Below are positions 21,001-34,213 of a DNA stretch of 64,000 bases, in pieces. Numbering within the stretch: position 1 is the first letter of the stretch; each line of letters opens with the position of its first letter. Under the pieces are notes generated by a model that worked only from the letters and a program-made list of their open reading frames with translations, did not search any database and had not been told where the DNA came from. Origin of the DNA: Setophaga petechia (taxonomy: Eukaryota; Chordata; Aves; Passeriformes; Parulidae). Location of the stretch: NCBI GenBank assembly GCA_024362935.1, contig JANCRA010000006.1, positions 32,543,924 to 32,607,923 on the forward strand. The letters run 5' to 3'. The position numbers were made by a program, and so were the translations under genes.

Positions 21001-24000
21001 CTATCATTTCAATTCCCACTATCCCCAAAGACCATATGTCCACTTTGGGGCCATATGGGTGACCTGTCACCATTTCAGGCGCCATCCACCAAGGAGTCCC
21101 GGCTAGCGAGCACGGTCTGCTCTGCTCAGAGTTGAGCTGAGTAGAGAGGCCAAAATCAGCTGAGGAGAAAGCAAAATACTGGTTTGATTTGAATTCTGTG
21201 CAATTAGGAAAGCAAGCAAAAGAATTCCCCAGTAGAAGTTTGAAAATGTGCTGTTGAATCTCCTGGCATTGGCAAGTTAAAAAATCCCCCCATTTTTTAC
21301 CCTGCCTCCAGCAGTGGCTTTTGTTCTTTGGAAACTTTAGACTTGTAACTCCCTCCCTCTGGAAGGGACATCCAGAGAGCAACAGCACTCTTGACTGCTT
21401 GTTCCTCGGCATACCTCCGTGCACATTGCAACTGTGTCACCAGCTCACAGCGGGTGTCCCTGCGCTGCCACCAGCACCATTTTTGGGGAGCTGGCAGTCA
21501 CTCCAAGCAGCCCCACAGCCACATCCCTGGAAGGCTGCAGCTGACCAAGAATATACTGACCCAGCTTGACAGAGCCGTCGGTTTTGAGAAGGATGTTGCT
21601 GCTTTTCACATCTCGATGGATCACATCGTTTGAGTGAAGAAAATCCAGTCCTTGCAGGCACTGAGAGAGAAAACAGAAAGTGGTGGGCAAAAAGAAGTGA
21701 TGTGATTTCATCACACAAGAAAGAAAGAATCTAAAAGATTCCCTCTCCAGGGGAATGGGGAGTAATGGCAGAACACAGTGCCACTGAGAGGAAGAGCTTG
21801 CTGCTCCAACACTTGCAGAGCAGGACCTTTCTAAGGAAAGGCACGTCAGCTTTTGAAAGAGGAACAACACCTGCTTTTGTAGGCTGTCCCCTGCAAACCA
21901 GCCAGCATGACTCCTGCTGCAGTGGATGTGCTCAGAAGCAAGGAGCATTTTGGCTGCACTCCTATCCTTTTTAGCTGAGGACTGAGAGAAATGTGTCTCT
22001 CTCTTTTTTCTTTGCTGTTTGTTTCAAATCCTGCCACCAGCATCTTTGCTTTTACAGGCAAGGAATGCAGTGAAGACAGACTCCAGGCAAACATTTAGAG
22101 AAGCAAGGTGGAGAACAGCAAATAGAAATACAAGAGACAGAGCGAGAATACAACAGCAGGAGATAAGAGTCCTGGCATTGAGTACAGGGAGTGCAGGGGC
22201 AATGGCAGGCCTTTCACTTGAGGTGCTCTTACTTGCCCATAGGATAGCAGCAACACAGAAACAAGCTTGGCACATGAAACCTCTCCTGTTCTGAGCCCCT
22301 GTTTGCCAGACAATCCTGCCCAAGCCCTTGGAAACACAGATGGGATTGCTGACCTCCCGACTGATGGCTGCCATCTCATCTTCACACAGGAAGCTCTTGC
22401 TGATGACATCGCTCAGAGTGCCCCCATCCATGTACTCCATGACCAGCAAGAGTTCCTTGCCCAGAAGGTAGCTGAAAGAAGGAAACAAGGGTGTGGAGAT
22501 GAACATGCATGGCTACGTCGATTTTTTGCTTCAAGGTTTCTTATTTCCAGATGCCTTTGTGACAAGAACAGAATCAAAGGAATAGATATTCCCTCTTGGC
22601 TGTGCGTTGTTTGCAATCTGTGCAGTCTCAAAGAGAAAGGCACAGCTGTGAAAAAGGAGATGTCTTAGATGGGCAGCAAATGAAAAGTGCAGTTTAGAAA
22701 CAGCCCAGATAAAAAACCTGTCAGGCATGGTGTTTCTGGAAATCAGCACCTAGTCTTCCTGGCATGCATAGCAATGGCAAAGAGGGGAACAATCCAAGGG
22801 AAATCCACTTTAGGATGGTTCATCAGCACTTAAGAAACTTCAAAAAATCAATCCCAAGTAAATGTGGAGGCCGTGAACTTCGAGGCTGTTGAGATAGGAA
22901 GATACAGCTGATGCAGGTTTTGAATAATTTTGGAATAATTACCAAACTAGGTGTGCCAGGGAAGACTCATGCAGACAAGATGCACTCTCTTCTCATCCAT
23001 TGGAGATGAGTAGAGAAATAGGAATAAATAAAAATTAACAGCTCTACATTCTGCCACTGACCAAAGTGGGTTTTTAACCTCTCATGTTTGCTGTATGTAA
23101 ATGCACATCCATGAGATAAGACCATGACCTCTCACCTGTCTAAATAATTCACAACATTGGGATTCCTATACCTCTCCATGATCATGATTTCATTATAGGT
23201 TAGTTCCTTCCTCCTCAGTCCTTGAAGATTTATTTTTTTTATTGCCACCTAAAATGACATTGAAAATCAGTAACTTGAGAAGTTGGTGACACGAGACCAC
23301 AATGCACATGGAGCGAGTGATTTTGCAATGACACAGCTGAGCTGTGCCAAACTGCCTTGTGATTAGGCACTGCAGTAATGAGGAACTGACATTCCAACAG
23401 CCCATTTCTCTGCTCCCTTGGGAGCCAGTTACAGGACACGTGGGGCCACTGACATTTTGCCTTGGCCACTTGGTAAGAGTGGTGTCTCATTTCTCGCCCA
23501 CAAACCTCTGACCATAATCTCTGCTGCTTTGTTTGGGACTCAGAAGAAGTAATCCATGCCTTAATACTCTGTGGATACATCTTGGGCTATGGGCAGGGCT
23601 TAGGGCGTTCAGGGATGCCTTGCAGATCTCTCCCTACGTGCAGTTCCCAAGTGCAGCACTGCAGGTGGCTAAGGAACTACCAGTAACTTTCAGATGGATT
23701 TGCTGGCAGCCAGAAAGGAGAACTCAGGACTCTGAAGCTGTAGCCCCAAAGAGCAGGGAGGTGCTCGAAGGCACCGCCTTTGTTTTAGCAATGGGGAGCG
23801 AGCGAGCGCGTCCTTCTCTGAAAGGAACCGCTGCCCTCCGTGCCTTCCTTCCGCCAGCTGAGGAGGACAAAGTCCCAGATGTATTTTGCGGGCTGGCACC
23901 AGTCTGTGCTTCTTGTGCCTTTTCAGCACAGCTCTGCCCAAAGCTCCAGCCACAGCTCACACCAGAGGGGAAAGCCCTCGAGGGCAGCAGAGTCGGTGCT

Positions 24001-26750
24001 GTTGACATTTACCTCTCCTCCTGTGGCAGTGTCAAGTGCTCTATAAACATCTCCAAAACTCCTAGAAACAAAACAGAAGCAGAGAAAGGAGAAGCGTTTA
24101 GATCTTGCAGTGAAAGCCAGCCCACACAGGAGATCTCTGCTGGAAGTGTCAAAACCTGCGGGATGCAGGAGGGCTCTGCCAGGATGCAGATGATGCATTT
24201 TCCTCTCAAGGGCATGGGCACTGGGCCTTTCCTGAAGCACTGGGGTTCAACTTCTAAAGGGAGTTTAGTCTTTCCTCTTGGGTTTCACTTTCTAAACAGT
24301 GTGGTTCCTATCCTGACCACAGAGTGTTTCCTTCTTCAAACCAGGGGAAAGAATTGTTCCTGGGAACTGTTATCTCGAGCTTTGATAGGGCGTACGTTGC
24401 TCTTTCAGGCAAGCAAGTTTCTTCTTTTTTCATTAGTGTGCCAGTATGATTTTGAGACATACAAAATATGCTAAAGAAATTAACACAGATCTGTCCCACA
24501 CTTGAGAGACAAGGAGACCTTCCAGGTCCTGTTCCTTGATGCAGGCAAGACCTCGGTAGCAAGGACTATCTCTGACAATGCCTTCTGAGCCCACTCACAA
24601 ATTCTGAGCAGCACTGAGAGAAGGGACAATCTATCCTTACTGTGTGAACATCTTTGCAGCTAGCCTGACTTCATGCTGGATAGACATTCCAGCAGAAAAA
24701 CACCCGGCCCATGGCTGTGCAGGAGTAACTGCCGTTGGACTCACCCGCTGCCAATATATTTCAGATCCGTGTATTTCATCAGGGGATTTTCATTGGGGTT
24801 CACCATTCTCCCTGAGGGAAACAAAATGCAGGATGCTGACTTTAAAGCAGAGATCCCAGCTTCCAGGAGATACAAAAGGTAGCCCCAGTGCCTGGAGCTC
24901 TGAGCCCTTTGTGGTCAGCTGGGTAACAACAACCACAACCAGGCGCACAGCTGTGCAGCACAGGTGGCCAGCACAGAGACTGATTTTGTACAGTCCTTTG
25001 AAGAGTTCTCTTGACAGGAAACAAAGCACAGGGACGTGCGATCCCAGGAGAGGAGGACATCTTCCCCACCTTTCAGCAGTTTGCCAGAAGAATGCCTTCC
25101 CATTTGTAAACCAGAGCAGCTCAAGCTAGAACCGATCCCAACGGGGCTTTCAGCATCAGGAGCCTCACCTGTTTATGAGCAGGCTGAGCTCAAAGATGCC
25201 CCTCTCCCAGCTAAGGAAGGCTCCAGCCTCTGCATCCCCTCCAGCCCTCAGGGACAGGGCAGCTGGCACAACAAGGCTGGCAAAGCCCAAGCATGGGCAC
25301 TGACAGGCACTGATGGGAAGAAGCCACAGCCGGCCTGAGCCCCGGACAAGCTGTTGCCCCCATCCAGGACACAACAGGATGGGCTTTGAGATCAGCCACA
25401 CCGAGGCACAGATCAGCGCCCTTTTTGTCCCAACAGGTGATGGTAGAAACAGAATCCACTGGGCTCTGGTCTCAGCCCCACCAGGTCTTATCTGAGAGCA
25501 CAGCACTGGCAGCTGTTACAGGCAAGAAGGAGATTCATTGGCTTGTGCTGCAGAATCACAAAGGGCTTGATGTGTTCTCCTAGAGACTGATCTGAGCAGA
25601 GCTTGGGCCAATGGGTAGGATTCTAACAGTCATGGGAAAGAGTGGGAATCGGGTATGGAAAAGTGCCATGGTTCTGAGGAATATACCATGGCTGGGCTGG
25701 AGCCTCTCTCCTGAGAAATGCCTGCAGTACAGTTTTATCTGATCACACCACTTGGATGTGTCTCTTGGACACATCTTGATAAGCATAAAACTAGAAGATT
25801 AAACAAAGGTTGTTATCAAAGTATCTGTTTTTTCTTTGGGGGCACATGGAAAACACCTTGTGCTCTCTATTTCTCCTGTAACCTGATGTTCTTTCAGAGT
25901 AGTTCTTATTGACAAAAAGATAGCATTCTCATGAAAATAAACTGCAGATGTAGTAGTGGTAAGAGTAACAGTCATAAAAATGACATCAGTAAGACGTGGG
26001 GTAGAAGGGCTCCTTCAGGATGGAGAAAAACACAACAAAAAACCCTCACCAAAAATAAACAACACAAAAACAATCCTGCTCCCCCCACCCTCCCAAAAAA
26101 AAATCCCCAACCACAAAGACAAAACTCTGAAGCCAGTCCATTTCTGTGAAGCCTTTTTTGCTCTGATGACTGGTTGGAAGTCAGGAGTCTAAGGAGAATT
26201 TAGGAAGCTAAAAATTCTGTTCAGTTTGGCCACTAGCACACAGGACTTGCCTAGATCATTTGCTAGGTCACAGCCTTCTGCTGATCCAAGAACAATCCCA
26301 GCTTCAGCCTTCAGCAGAGAGGGAAGCTCAGGCAAACCCAAGCCAGTGCAAGGTGCCCTCAGAGGCAGCAGGAACACCCAGAGCTCTCTCGCTGCCTCGG
26401 AGCACAGCACTTCCTCTGGGGGGGCCTACGTGGCCCTGGGACTCCAAACTCAGAAGGAGCATTTGGTACAGCTCTACTGACACCCGCACACAACACACTG
26501 TCCCTCAGACAAGAAACACACAAGACGTACCCAGCAGCTCCAGGTACTCCTCCTCCTCAATCTTCTGTTCCCAGAAGGTGAAGGAACCGCTTGAGCTTGA
26601 GTTCCCAGGGTTCACAGAAAGGCTTCCTCGAGATGATGCTGCTGCAGCAGCAGGTTCAGAGCCCATGCTGTGCTGGACCTGGAGCATTTCTGGTGGGCAC
26701 TGTTCCTGTGCCTGACTCCAAACTTGGGCTCCTTCATTGCCAGACATTTG
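18016..26750 (-). CDS. PAK-like serine/threonine kinase, linker and complete kinase domain
   Basis: Nine exons on the minus strand: 26531-26750, 24745-24811, 24013-24061, 23136-23248, 22354-22471, 21561-21660, 20963-21159, 19497-19634, 18016-18129. Together they make 1,116 nt, exactly 372 codons including TAG, with AG/GT borders and matching phases throughout. Visible kinase parts: glycine loop IGSGSFGDVY (split between exons), VAIKK lysine, hinge [10 protein letters not shown], catalytic loop [42 protein letters not shown], and a PAK-type tail [17 protein letters not shown]. The linker ([21 protein letters not shown]) aligns in layout with the PAK pre-kinase region. No CRIB domain was found in the window. 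PAKs act downstream of Cdc42/Rac. The activation-loop position usually Thr in PAKs reads Ser (RPCSLAGTP). Songbirds are reported to have many PAK3-like paralogues. The 5' end is uncertain. Confidence 0.85.
18910..19240 (+). mobile_element. CR1 LINE fragment, forward
   Basis: Diverged match to the CR1 3' region in the usual order (AGAGGGCAACAGAA, GGAGAGCTGGAGTT, GGGAGACTTTATTGCC, AAGGAAGAACTTGTTTACTC, CAGCTTGCCCCAAG). It lies in the last intron of the kinase gene, opposite in orientation. Confidence 0.75.
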
Positions 26751-27220
26751 CTGGAAGTCTTCGCAGGCTGCCCGGTGAGATGTCAGCACTCTCACCTCAA
26801 GTCAAACAGAACAAAGCAGTCAGACACTACAGCTTGTCCCTGTCAGCCAGGAGTCATCGACTGTGAGTAAAGTCAAAGAACAGATTGACAGGGCATCCAA
26901 CAGCTTCTTTCAATCCTCCATCTGGGTCACCAAGTTCCACTGTAAAAACACCTCAAGAAAAAAGGAGAGCAGGAACAGGCCAGCAGGAATCAATTTGGAT
27001 GACTGCTGGCCAAAAGGCCCAAGGACTAGTTTCACTGTCCAGGGCAGCAGCTGCGATTCAGCACACCAGGAAATGTCCTTCAGAGTGACTGTGATACACA
27101 CTACAGCAGGATGGCACTCAGAGGCATCACCCCACTCCCTGCTGCTCTGCACTGGAAAGGCAAGAAGGGCAGAAACCACCAGTTTGGTGACTGCAGTGAC
27201 TGCATCGCTCTTTCGCTCAC

Positions 27221-27942
27221 TTCTACAGCCTGAGGGAGGCGATTAAGTTTCTCTCTGACAATTGAAATTTCTTCTTTCAGCCTCTTCTCCAATGCCTTGT
27301 TGCTAGCCTCAGAGTCCTGCAGCTCTGCCTGCACGTGTCCCTTGATACTCCACATATTTCATGAGTGGAGTGGCTGCCACTCTTTCACTCACCTGGTTTT
27401 GTTGATTGCCCCTCTGCTGATGGAGATGCTCCTCTGGAATTCTTCCCACGTCTTCCTTGTTCTTTCTCTTCGCTGCCATGACGTCGCTCTGAGCTTTGGG
27501 CAGCTCTGCTTGTGGCTCTGCCAAGATGTTCTGTGCACACAAATGCAGAGCAAGTGACTGAGAGCTGCCATCAGGCTCAGCTTTTCCCTCTTTTAGCCTC
27601 CAAATCACATTTATTCAGCCCCTTTTTTCCGCTTCCCTACCCAGCTCTGCTTCCACTGTAACTCTCCTGTCCTGGTGCTGATCTCTGCACATTGCAAGGC
27701 TCTGTCCTTTCAGTGCCTGTGGGACTCCTGGCCTCCTCAGTCCCAAGAGCTCTGGTTTATGCCCCTCTTCCTGCCCTTCTCTCTGTCACCTGGCCAGTCA
27801 GGCTTACCTGGCCATTCTCCTGTGGCTCTTCCACCTGCTGCCTGAGCTGCTCTTCCTGCTCTCGGGCAGGGAACAGCTCTCCCTGAGTCTGGCACGGCAT
27901 CTCAGACAAGGCAGTGTGCTCCTGCTCTCTCTCTAGAAGCAC
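27221..27942 (-). CDS. Three coiled-coil exons upstream of the kinase
   Basis: Minus-strand exons 27808-27942 (135 nt), 27393-27530 (138 nt) and 27221-27328 (108 nt) each have an AG acceptor and GT donor, are multiples of three, and read in phase 0 as Glu/Gln/Arg/Leu-rich helix (EEQLRQQVEEPQENGQ, KALEKRLKEEISIVREKL). Heptad-like spacing suggests coiled coil of rootletin/CEP250 type; the family call is weak. A further Glu/Gln-rich stretch near 28150-28320 may be another exon or a decayed one. Phase 0 ends fit both the acidic exon at 30689 and the linker exon at 26750, so they could be part of the kinase transcript. Otherwise they are remnants of another gene lying in a kinase intron. Confidence 0.5.
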
Positions 27943-28920
27943 CTGCACAGAAAGCAAGAGAAGATGGGTTTCAACTTCCCAGACGCCCTTTGTGGGCCAA
28001 GACTCAAAGGCTGCTGGGCTCACACGTTCCCAAAGCACTGTGCTGCTGCTCTGCTGGGTCGTTCTCTGCCCGAGGGGAGGCACAGATTCCAAAGTGACCC
28101 TGGCCCTACAGTCAGGGGCCATCTGGGACTGAAGCTCCAGCAGCCTCTCAGGCAGCTGACAGGGAAGGTGTGGCATTTCTCAAGGCTCTGCTGAGGGCCT
28201 CCCTCTGCTTCTGCCATGTCCTGTTTGTCTTTCAGTAGTGACTGGCTCCCCGCCCTGTCCCACAGCTCCATCGTGGCTCTGCAGGTGGCTTCCTGGGTGA
28301 GCTCACTCCTTGTGAGAGACACTTCTGGAGTTCACGTTCTCTTCAGGCCTGCACCAGCATTCCTCCTTCCTGACATCTACACTCTCCTTAGAAAAACGGG
28401 TCACTCAGGAGATAAGGATGCATGCAAAGATCTCTGATGGAAGTCAGAGAACCTCTATGGCCATCTCAGTATACGGAGGAGGACCAAGATGTTTCTTCTC
28501 CCTCTTTTGTCAACTGAGAATTCTGACCAGCAGCAACAGAGTTTCTCCTAAGGCCCCATTAATGAATGCACTTACACAGCCCTGGGGATGCCAGTGAAGG
28601 AAACCATGGGTCATGTAATGCGTGGCATCTATGACCAGAGTCACCAAACACCACCTAAACATGGAATTGTTCCACCTCTCCTAGAGAGGTGGAAGTTTAA
28701 AGAATTAACTGGAGACTTCAGGGCACAGGAGGCTGGAGGAGGAAAACAGCACTGAGGGGAAAAAACCACCATCTCTGGAGGGGGAAACATCTCTGCCTGC
28801 TCCAAATCAGTCGAGGAAACATGTCTCTAATCCTCTCCTGAAAGGGATGCTTTAGGTGACCTTTGCACCTCCAATGGCCTTGGACCAGAGCAACGAATGT
28901 TCAATTATGTAAAAGTTACA

Positions 28921-28951
28921 GAGATAGATACATACATAGATAGATAGATAC

Positions 28952-29001
<50 letters not shown>
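28921..29001. repeat. GATA tetranucleotide microsatellite
   Basis: An interrupted (GATA)n run with GATACATA variants. The minus-strand IYLS-type frame over it is an artefact. Confidence 0.95.
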
Positions 29002-29753
29002 CTTATTACTGAAATCTGCCTTTACTGTCCTCTCTGTTGCTACAGACATCAGAACTTGGTAGCCAGTGCCCCACTCAGCTACAATCCTGGGATTTCTCTC
29101 CTGTTGCTAAAAAAAGCACACTCTTGGGGAATCTGGAGTGTGTAGGTCCTTATGGAAAGGGATCAGACCCAGAGCATTGCACTGGGAACTGCACTCTTTG
29201 TGCATCTCTGCTCGGGCAAGTTCTTCTCTTGGACTTGACCACACTGATGGTGCTGAAGTGGCTGGAATCAGAAATGCAGCCCAGCCCCTCCCAGTTCCTG
29301 TGATCTCTGAGGAACAGCTGGAATGCCAAGGCATTTGACTTTCTGCTCAATTCCCAAACACAACACACACTGATTGCCTGGGCTGCAGAAACTCACAGGC
29401 ATTGTTCAGCTCAAAATCATCTGTAAGGCCTTATGCGCTGGCCTAGAACCACATAAGCTCCTTCTGCATCAATGTCCCTGCACCAAATGATGAGTTCTCA
29501 TGCAAAAATACTGCATTCCCAGAAGTGATACTGGGAATAAAAACTTCAAGCAGAACCAGTCCCAGTGCTATATAAGGGCAGGAAATAATTGCGAAAAGAA
29601 CCGTAGTTGGGAGAAAAAGAAAAGGAATAAGCCTCCTCCTCCAAGTAAAGTAAAAAATAACAATAAAAAAAGGGAGGGAAAGTTAATGCCAAAAGTGGCT
29701 AAATATTTGAATGCACTGAGGAGATTCTCAAGATCTCTCATGAGCCCCCCAAT

Positions 29754-30095
29754 GTCCAGGCCAAAGCTCCCTCAGCACCTCCTCCCTGGCCTTGTGCTGC
29801 ACCCCCTTGCCCAGCTCCCCTGTCCTTCTGTGCACACGCTGCAGCCCCTCCATGACTTTCTGCTTCCCAGGGCCCACAGCTGCACACAGCACTCCAGCTG
29901 TGGCCGCAGCGCTGCCCAGCACAGGGCCATGCTCCCTGCCCTGCCCCTGCTGCCCCCTGCTGCTGGCACAGGCCACCGTGCCCTCGGCCATCTTGGCCCT
30001 CTGGCCACACGCTGCCTCATCTTCAGCTGCTCAAGGCCGCCAGCCCTGCGTCCTTTTGGCCTACGCAGCTGCCCAGCCACAAAGGTGCCCATCTG
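29754..30095 (-). mobile_element. CR1 fragment, unit 1
   Basis: Reverse-oriented CR1 sequence, recognisable by CTTGTGCTGCACCC, TGCACACGCTGCAGC, CACACAGCACTCCAGC and a CTTGGCC block near 29990. This is the most diverged of the six copies. Confidence 0.7.
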
Positions 30096-30688
30096 ACTTC
30101 AGATCCAGCAGGCACCAGTGCAAGATGGCCTTCCTCTTCCCAGCAACACAAGACAGCGGTCAAGGACTTGCAGATGCACCCCCACTGTGGGCTCCAAGGC
30201 ACTTGCCAAAGCTGCAGACTACAGTTCAAATAGATCAGCAGAAACTTGGCCCTTCTGCTGTTTGCAGCTTCTCCAAAGCTAAATGGCAGTTGAGCCAACA
30301 GTGACCCTACAAGTAAAGAACGACTCAAGAAATGTGCAGAACACCTCCACAAGCCAAAGACACCTTTCCAAAAGAAAAAACAAACCAACAAAGCCTTTTG
30401 TCCTCCAGCACTGCCACGTGCGCCCTTGGCCGTAACACCGCAGAAGCCCAGAGATGGAGCTTCCCTGAGCCAAGCAGGCAGACGCTCCGCCGGAGCCCCC
30501 AGCTCAGCGCTGCCCCAACATGACAGCTCAAAGGCCAATTTCTAGCTGTCACTGCCTGCAGGAAATGCCTACATCCTGCAGGACTCCAGCACTCAGCATC
30601 CTCGGCCAGACACAGCAAGCGCTGGCTGCTCAGAAACTTGCACCTCTGCCTTGCACTAAAGACAGCACCCCCCACAACGAGCACTTAC

Positions 30689-30826
30689 TCTCTTAGAATG
30701 AAGAGCAGCCTGTGGTGTGACCACGGCTGGACAAAGGCGGTGGTCATCTTCCTCGTTTTCCTCCTCTTGGGCTTCTTCTGAAATAGCAGAGAGAGCCAGG
30801 GGAAAAAGGGGTCTTGCTCTTCTCAC
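30689..30826 (-). CDS. Acidic linker exon, copy 1 (diverged)
   Basis: 138 nt, 46 codons in phase 0, between CTTGCCACAG and GTAAGT. It encodes an acidic run (SEEAQEEENEEDDH) followed by PAVVTPQ. It starts with GTG where copies 2-5 have ATG. The acidic-then-proline pattern resembles the acidic segment between CRIB and kinase domains in PAKs. As the copy nearest the kinase, it is the best candidate to be spliced to the downstream exons. Confidence 0.6.
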
Positions 30827-31410
30827 CTGTGGCAAGAGAGAAACATAGGGACAGGCCGTTACCTAGTGCTTATAACCTCATTTCCCCTCACATGCACAGC
30901 CACATCGTCTAAGGAGAATTCATGAATTTTGTTAGCAATGTCATTCTAAGTCACTCCAACCAGATTGAAATGGGCACATTCAACCAAACAGCATAAGGCT
31001 GTGAATTAGATATTCCTCCCTAACTGCTATTTAGAAGCAAGGTTTTCTCTGCAAAAGGAAGCTTTTAGTTCTTGAAAGCTCTGAAATGGAAACCTACGAA
31101 AGAGCGACAAAGACTCGTTGCCATTGCTGCGGCAGAAATGGAAAATGAGAAAGTGTTCAGAATCAGGATCAGTGCTGAAAAGCGCAGGAAAGGTTGTGCA
31201 GAAGCCTCCTTGCTTCCTGGAAAAACTGGAAAATGAACAGGCCTTCCCCTTCTTGGAAACCCACAAACCAAAAGACAGAAGTCTCACCTACTGCAGTGTC
31301 TAAACCCGTTGGATGCACTGTATTTGGCGGTGAAACAGCCCGTGTGATGAGCACTGTCATGTAAGGATTGATGGAAGCCTACCTGGAGGTCCCTCAGGAG
31401 CCCCCCATTG

Positions 31411-31750
31411 TCAAGGCGAAAGCTCCCTCAGCACCTCCTCCCTGGCCTTGTGCTGCACCCCCTTGCCCAGCTCCCCCATCCTTCTGTGCACAGGCTGCAG
31501 CCCCTCCATGACTTTCTGCTTCCCAGGGCCCACAGCTGCACACAGCACTCCAGCTGTGGCCGCAGCGCTGCCCAGCACAGGGCCACACTCCCTGCCCTGC
31601 TCCTGCGGCCCCCCTGCTGCTGACACAGGCCACCGTGCCCTCAGCCTTCTTTGCCCCCTGGCCACACGCTGCCTCATCTTCAGCTGCTCAAGGCCGCCAG
31701 CCCTGCGTCCTTTTGGCCCACGCAGCTGCCCAGCCACAAAGGTGCCCATC
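31411..31750 (-). mobile_element. CR1 fragment, unit 2
   Basis: Same antisense CR1 piece as in unit 1, much closer in sequence to units 3-6. Confidence 0.7.
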
Positions 31751-32447
31751 TGACTTCAGATCCAGCAGGCACCAGTGCAAGATGGCCTTCTTCTTCCATG
31801 CAACACAAGACAGCGGTCAAGGACTTGCAGCTTCGCCCCCACTCCACGCACCAAGGCACTTGCCAAAGCTGCAGACTGCACCCAAAAATGCACCAACAGA
31901 AACTGGCCGCTTCTGCTTTTGGCCTCACAAGAAGGCGTCCCAACCCCACACTTTGTTTCTTTGACCACGTGGGAAAAGAACGGCCCCCAACAGCTGCATG
32001 GGCCACACAGTCCTCCCTTTGCAGCTTATCAAAACCCAAAACAGAGCTGGCCCAAAAGAGACTGTAGAAGTCAAGAACTACTCAGGGAAAATGCAGACCG
32101 CTTTCACAAGCCAAACACACCTTTCCAGAAAGGGAAAACAAGCAAACCAAGGCCTGGCACCTCCAGCACTACCTCCTTTGCATTTGGCCATAGCATTGCA
32201 GAAGCCAAGAGATAGAGCTTCCCTGAGACAAGCAGCCACATGCTCTCCCACAGGCACCAGCCCTTTGCTGCCGCAACATGACAGCTCAAAGGCCAAGTAC
32301 TGTGGGCGCTGCCTGGAGGAAATCCCGAGCTCCTGGCAGGACCGCAGCCCCCAGCATCCTCAGTCAGCAACAGCAATGTGCTGGCTGCTCCAAAATTTGC
32401 AGGTCTGCTTTGCACTAAAGACACCACCAAACACAACTGGCACTTAC

Positions 32448-32579
32448 AAGTTCAGAATATCCAGGCTCTGGTGTGAGCACTGATGGAGGCTGGCGCTCAT
32501 CCACCTCCCTTTGCTCCTCTGCGGCTTCTTCTCCAGGAGCAGCGGGAGCCCGGGGAGAGACGGCTCTTGGTTCTGTCAT
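32448..32579 (-). CDS. Acidic linker exon, copy 2
   Basis: 132 nt, 44 codons, acceptor CTTGCCACAG directly followed by ATG, donor GTAAGT. Product begins MTEPRAVSPRAPAAP and continues EEAAEEQREVDERQPPS. The ATG could serve as a start codon if this exon were first. Confidence 0.55.
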
Positions 32580-33176
32580 CTGTGGCAAGAAAGAAGCATG
32601 AGGGACAGGCCATTTCCTATCATGTAGAACCTCATTTCTTTTCAGATCTACCGCCACATCTTCCAAGGAGAAATCATACATTTCACAGCGACAGAGGGGT
32701 TCTAAGTCACAGCCACCAAATTAAAATTGGCCAATTCAACAGATCTCTAGATGGATGTGACGTTGGTTCTCCTGCCTGGCCTCTATCAGCAAGCAAGGTT
32801 GTCTTGGCTAAACGGAGCTTTTAGAGCTTGAAAGCACTGAAATGGAAAACTAGAAAAGCGACAGCATTGCCTTTGCTACTGCTGCTGCAGGTGTGGAAAA
32901 CTAAAACTGGATCAGAATCCCACCCAGGGCTGGAAAAAGCAGGAAACATTGTGCAGAAGCATCTTTGCTTGCTGGAAAAACAGGAAAATGAACAGGCCTT
33001 CTCCTCCTAGCAAACCAAGGAGCCAACAAAGCACAAGAAGTCACGCACTCCAGTGTCTAAAGCCCTAGGATGCAGTGACGGGATGCAGTTTGGTGGAGAG
33101 ACAGCCCTTGTGCACAGCACTGTCGCGCAGGGATTGATGGAAGTTTGCCTGAAGGTCCCTCAAGAGCCTCCCATTG

Positions 33177-33516
33177 TCCAGGCCAAAGCTCCCTCAGCAC
33201 CTCCTCCCTGGCCTTGTGCTGCACCCCCTTGCCCAGTTGCCTTGTCCGTCTGTGCACACGCTGTAGCCACTCCATGACTTTCTTCTTCCCAGGGCCCACA
33301 GCTGCACACAGCACTCCAGCTGTGGCCGCAGCGCTGCCCAGCACAGGGCCACGCTCCCTGCCCTGCTCCTGCTGCCCCCCTGCTGCTGACACAGGCCACC
33401 GTGCCCTCGGCCTTCTTGGCCCCCTGGCTACACGCTGCCTCATCTTCAGCTGCTCAAGGCCGCCAGCCCTGCGTCCTTTTGGCCCACGCAGCTGCCCAGC
33501 CACAAAGGTGCCCATC
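33177..33516 (-). mobile_element. CR1 fragment, unit 3
   Basis: Antisense CR1 piece. Shares with unit 5 a TGTAGCCACTCC variant absent from units 2, 4 and 6. Confidence 0.7.
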
Positions 33517-34213
33517 TGACTTCAGATCCAGCAGGCACCAGTGCAAGATGGCCTTCCACTTCCCAGCAACACAAGACAGCGGTCAAGGACTTGCAGCTTC
33601 GCCCCCACTCCACGCTCCAAGGCACTTGCCAAAGCTGCAGACTGCACCCAAAAATGCACCAACAGAAACTGGCCGCTTCTGCTTTTGGCCTCACAAGAAA
33701 GCGTCCCAACCCCACACTTTGTTTCTTTGGCCACACGGGAAAAGAACGGCCCCCAACAGCTGCATGGGCCACACAGTCCTCCCTTTGCAGCTTATCAAAA
33801 CCCAAAACAGAGCTGGCCCAAAAGAGACTGTAGAAGTCAAGAACTACTCAGGGAAAGTGCAGACCGCTTTCACAAGCCAAACATACCTTTCCAAAAAGGG
33901 AAAACAAGCAAACCAAGGCCTGGCACCTCCAGCACTACCTCCTTTGCATTTGGCCATAGCATTGCAGAAGCCAAGAGATAGAGCTTCCCTGAGACAAGCA
34001 GCCACATGCTCTCCCACAGGCACCAGCCCTTTGCTGCCACAACATGACAGCTCAGAGGCCAAGTACTGTGGGCGCTGCCTGGAGGAAATCCCGAGCTCCT
34101 GGCAGGACCACAGCCCCCAGCATCCTCAGCCAGCAACAGCAATGTGCTGGCTGCTCCAAAACTTGCAGCTCTGCTTTGCAGTAAAGACAGCACCACACAC
34201 AACTGGCACTTAC

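Noticed and set aside
23533..24474. 313-codon plus-strand frame
   Set aside because: Lies antisense over a kinase exon (24013-24061) and introns, with no recognisable protein features.
28852..29049. 65-codon minus-strand frame with IYLS repeats
   Set aside because: Translation of the GATA microsatellite.
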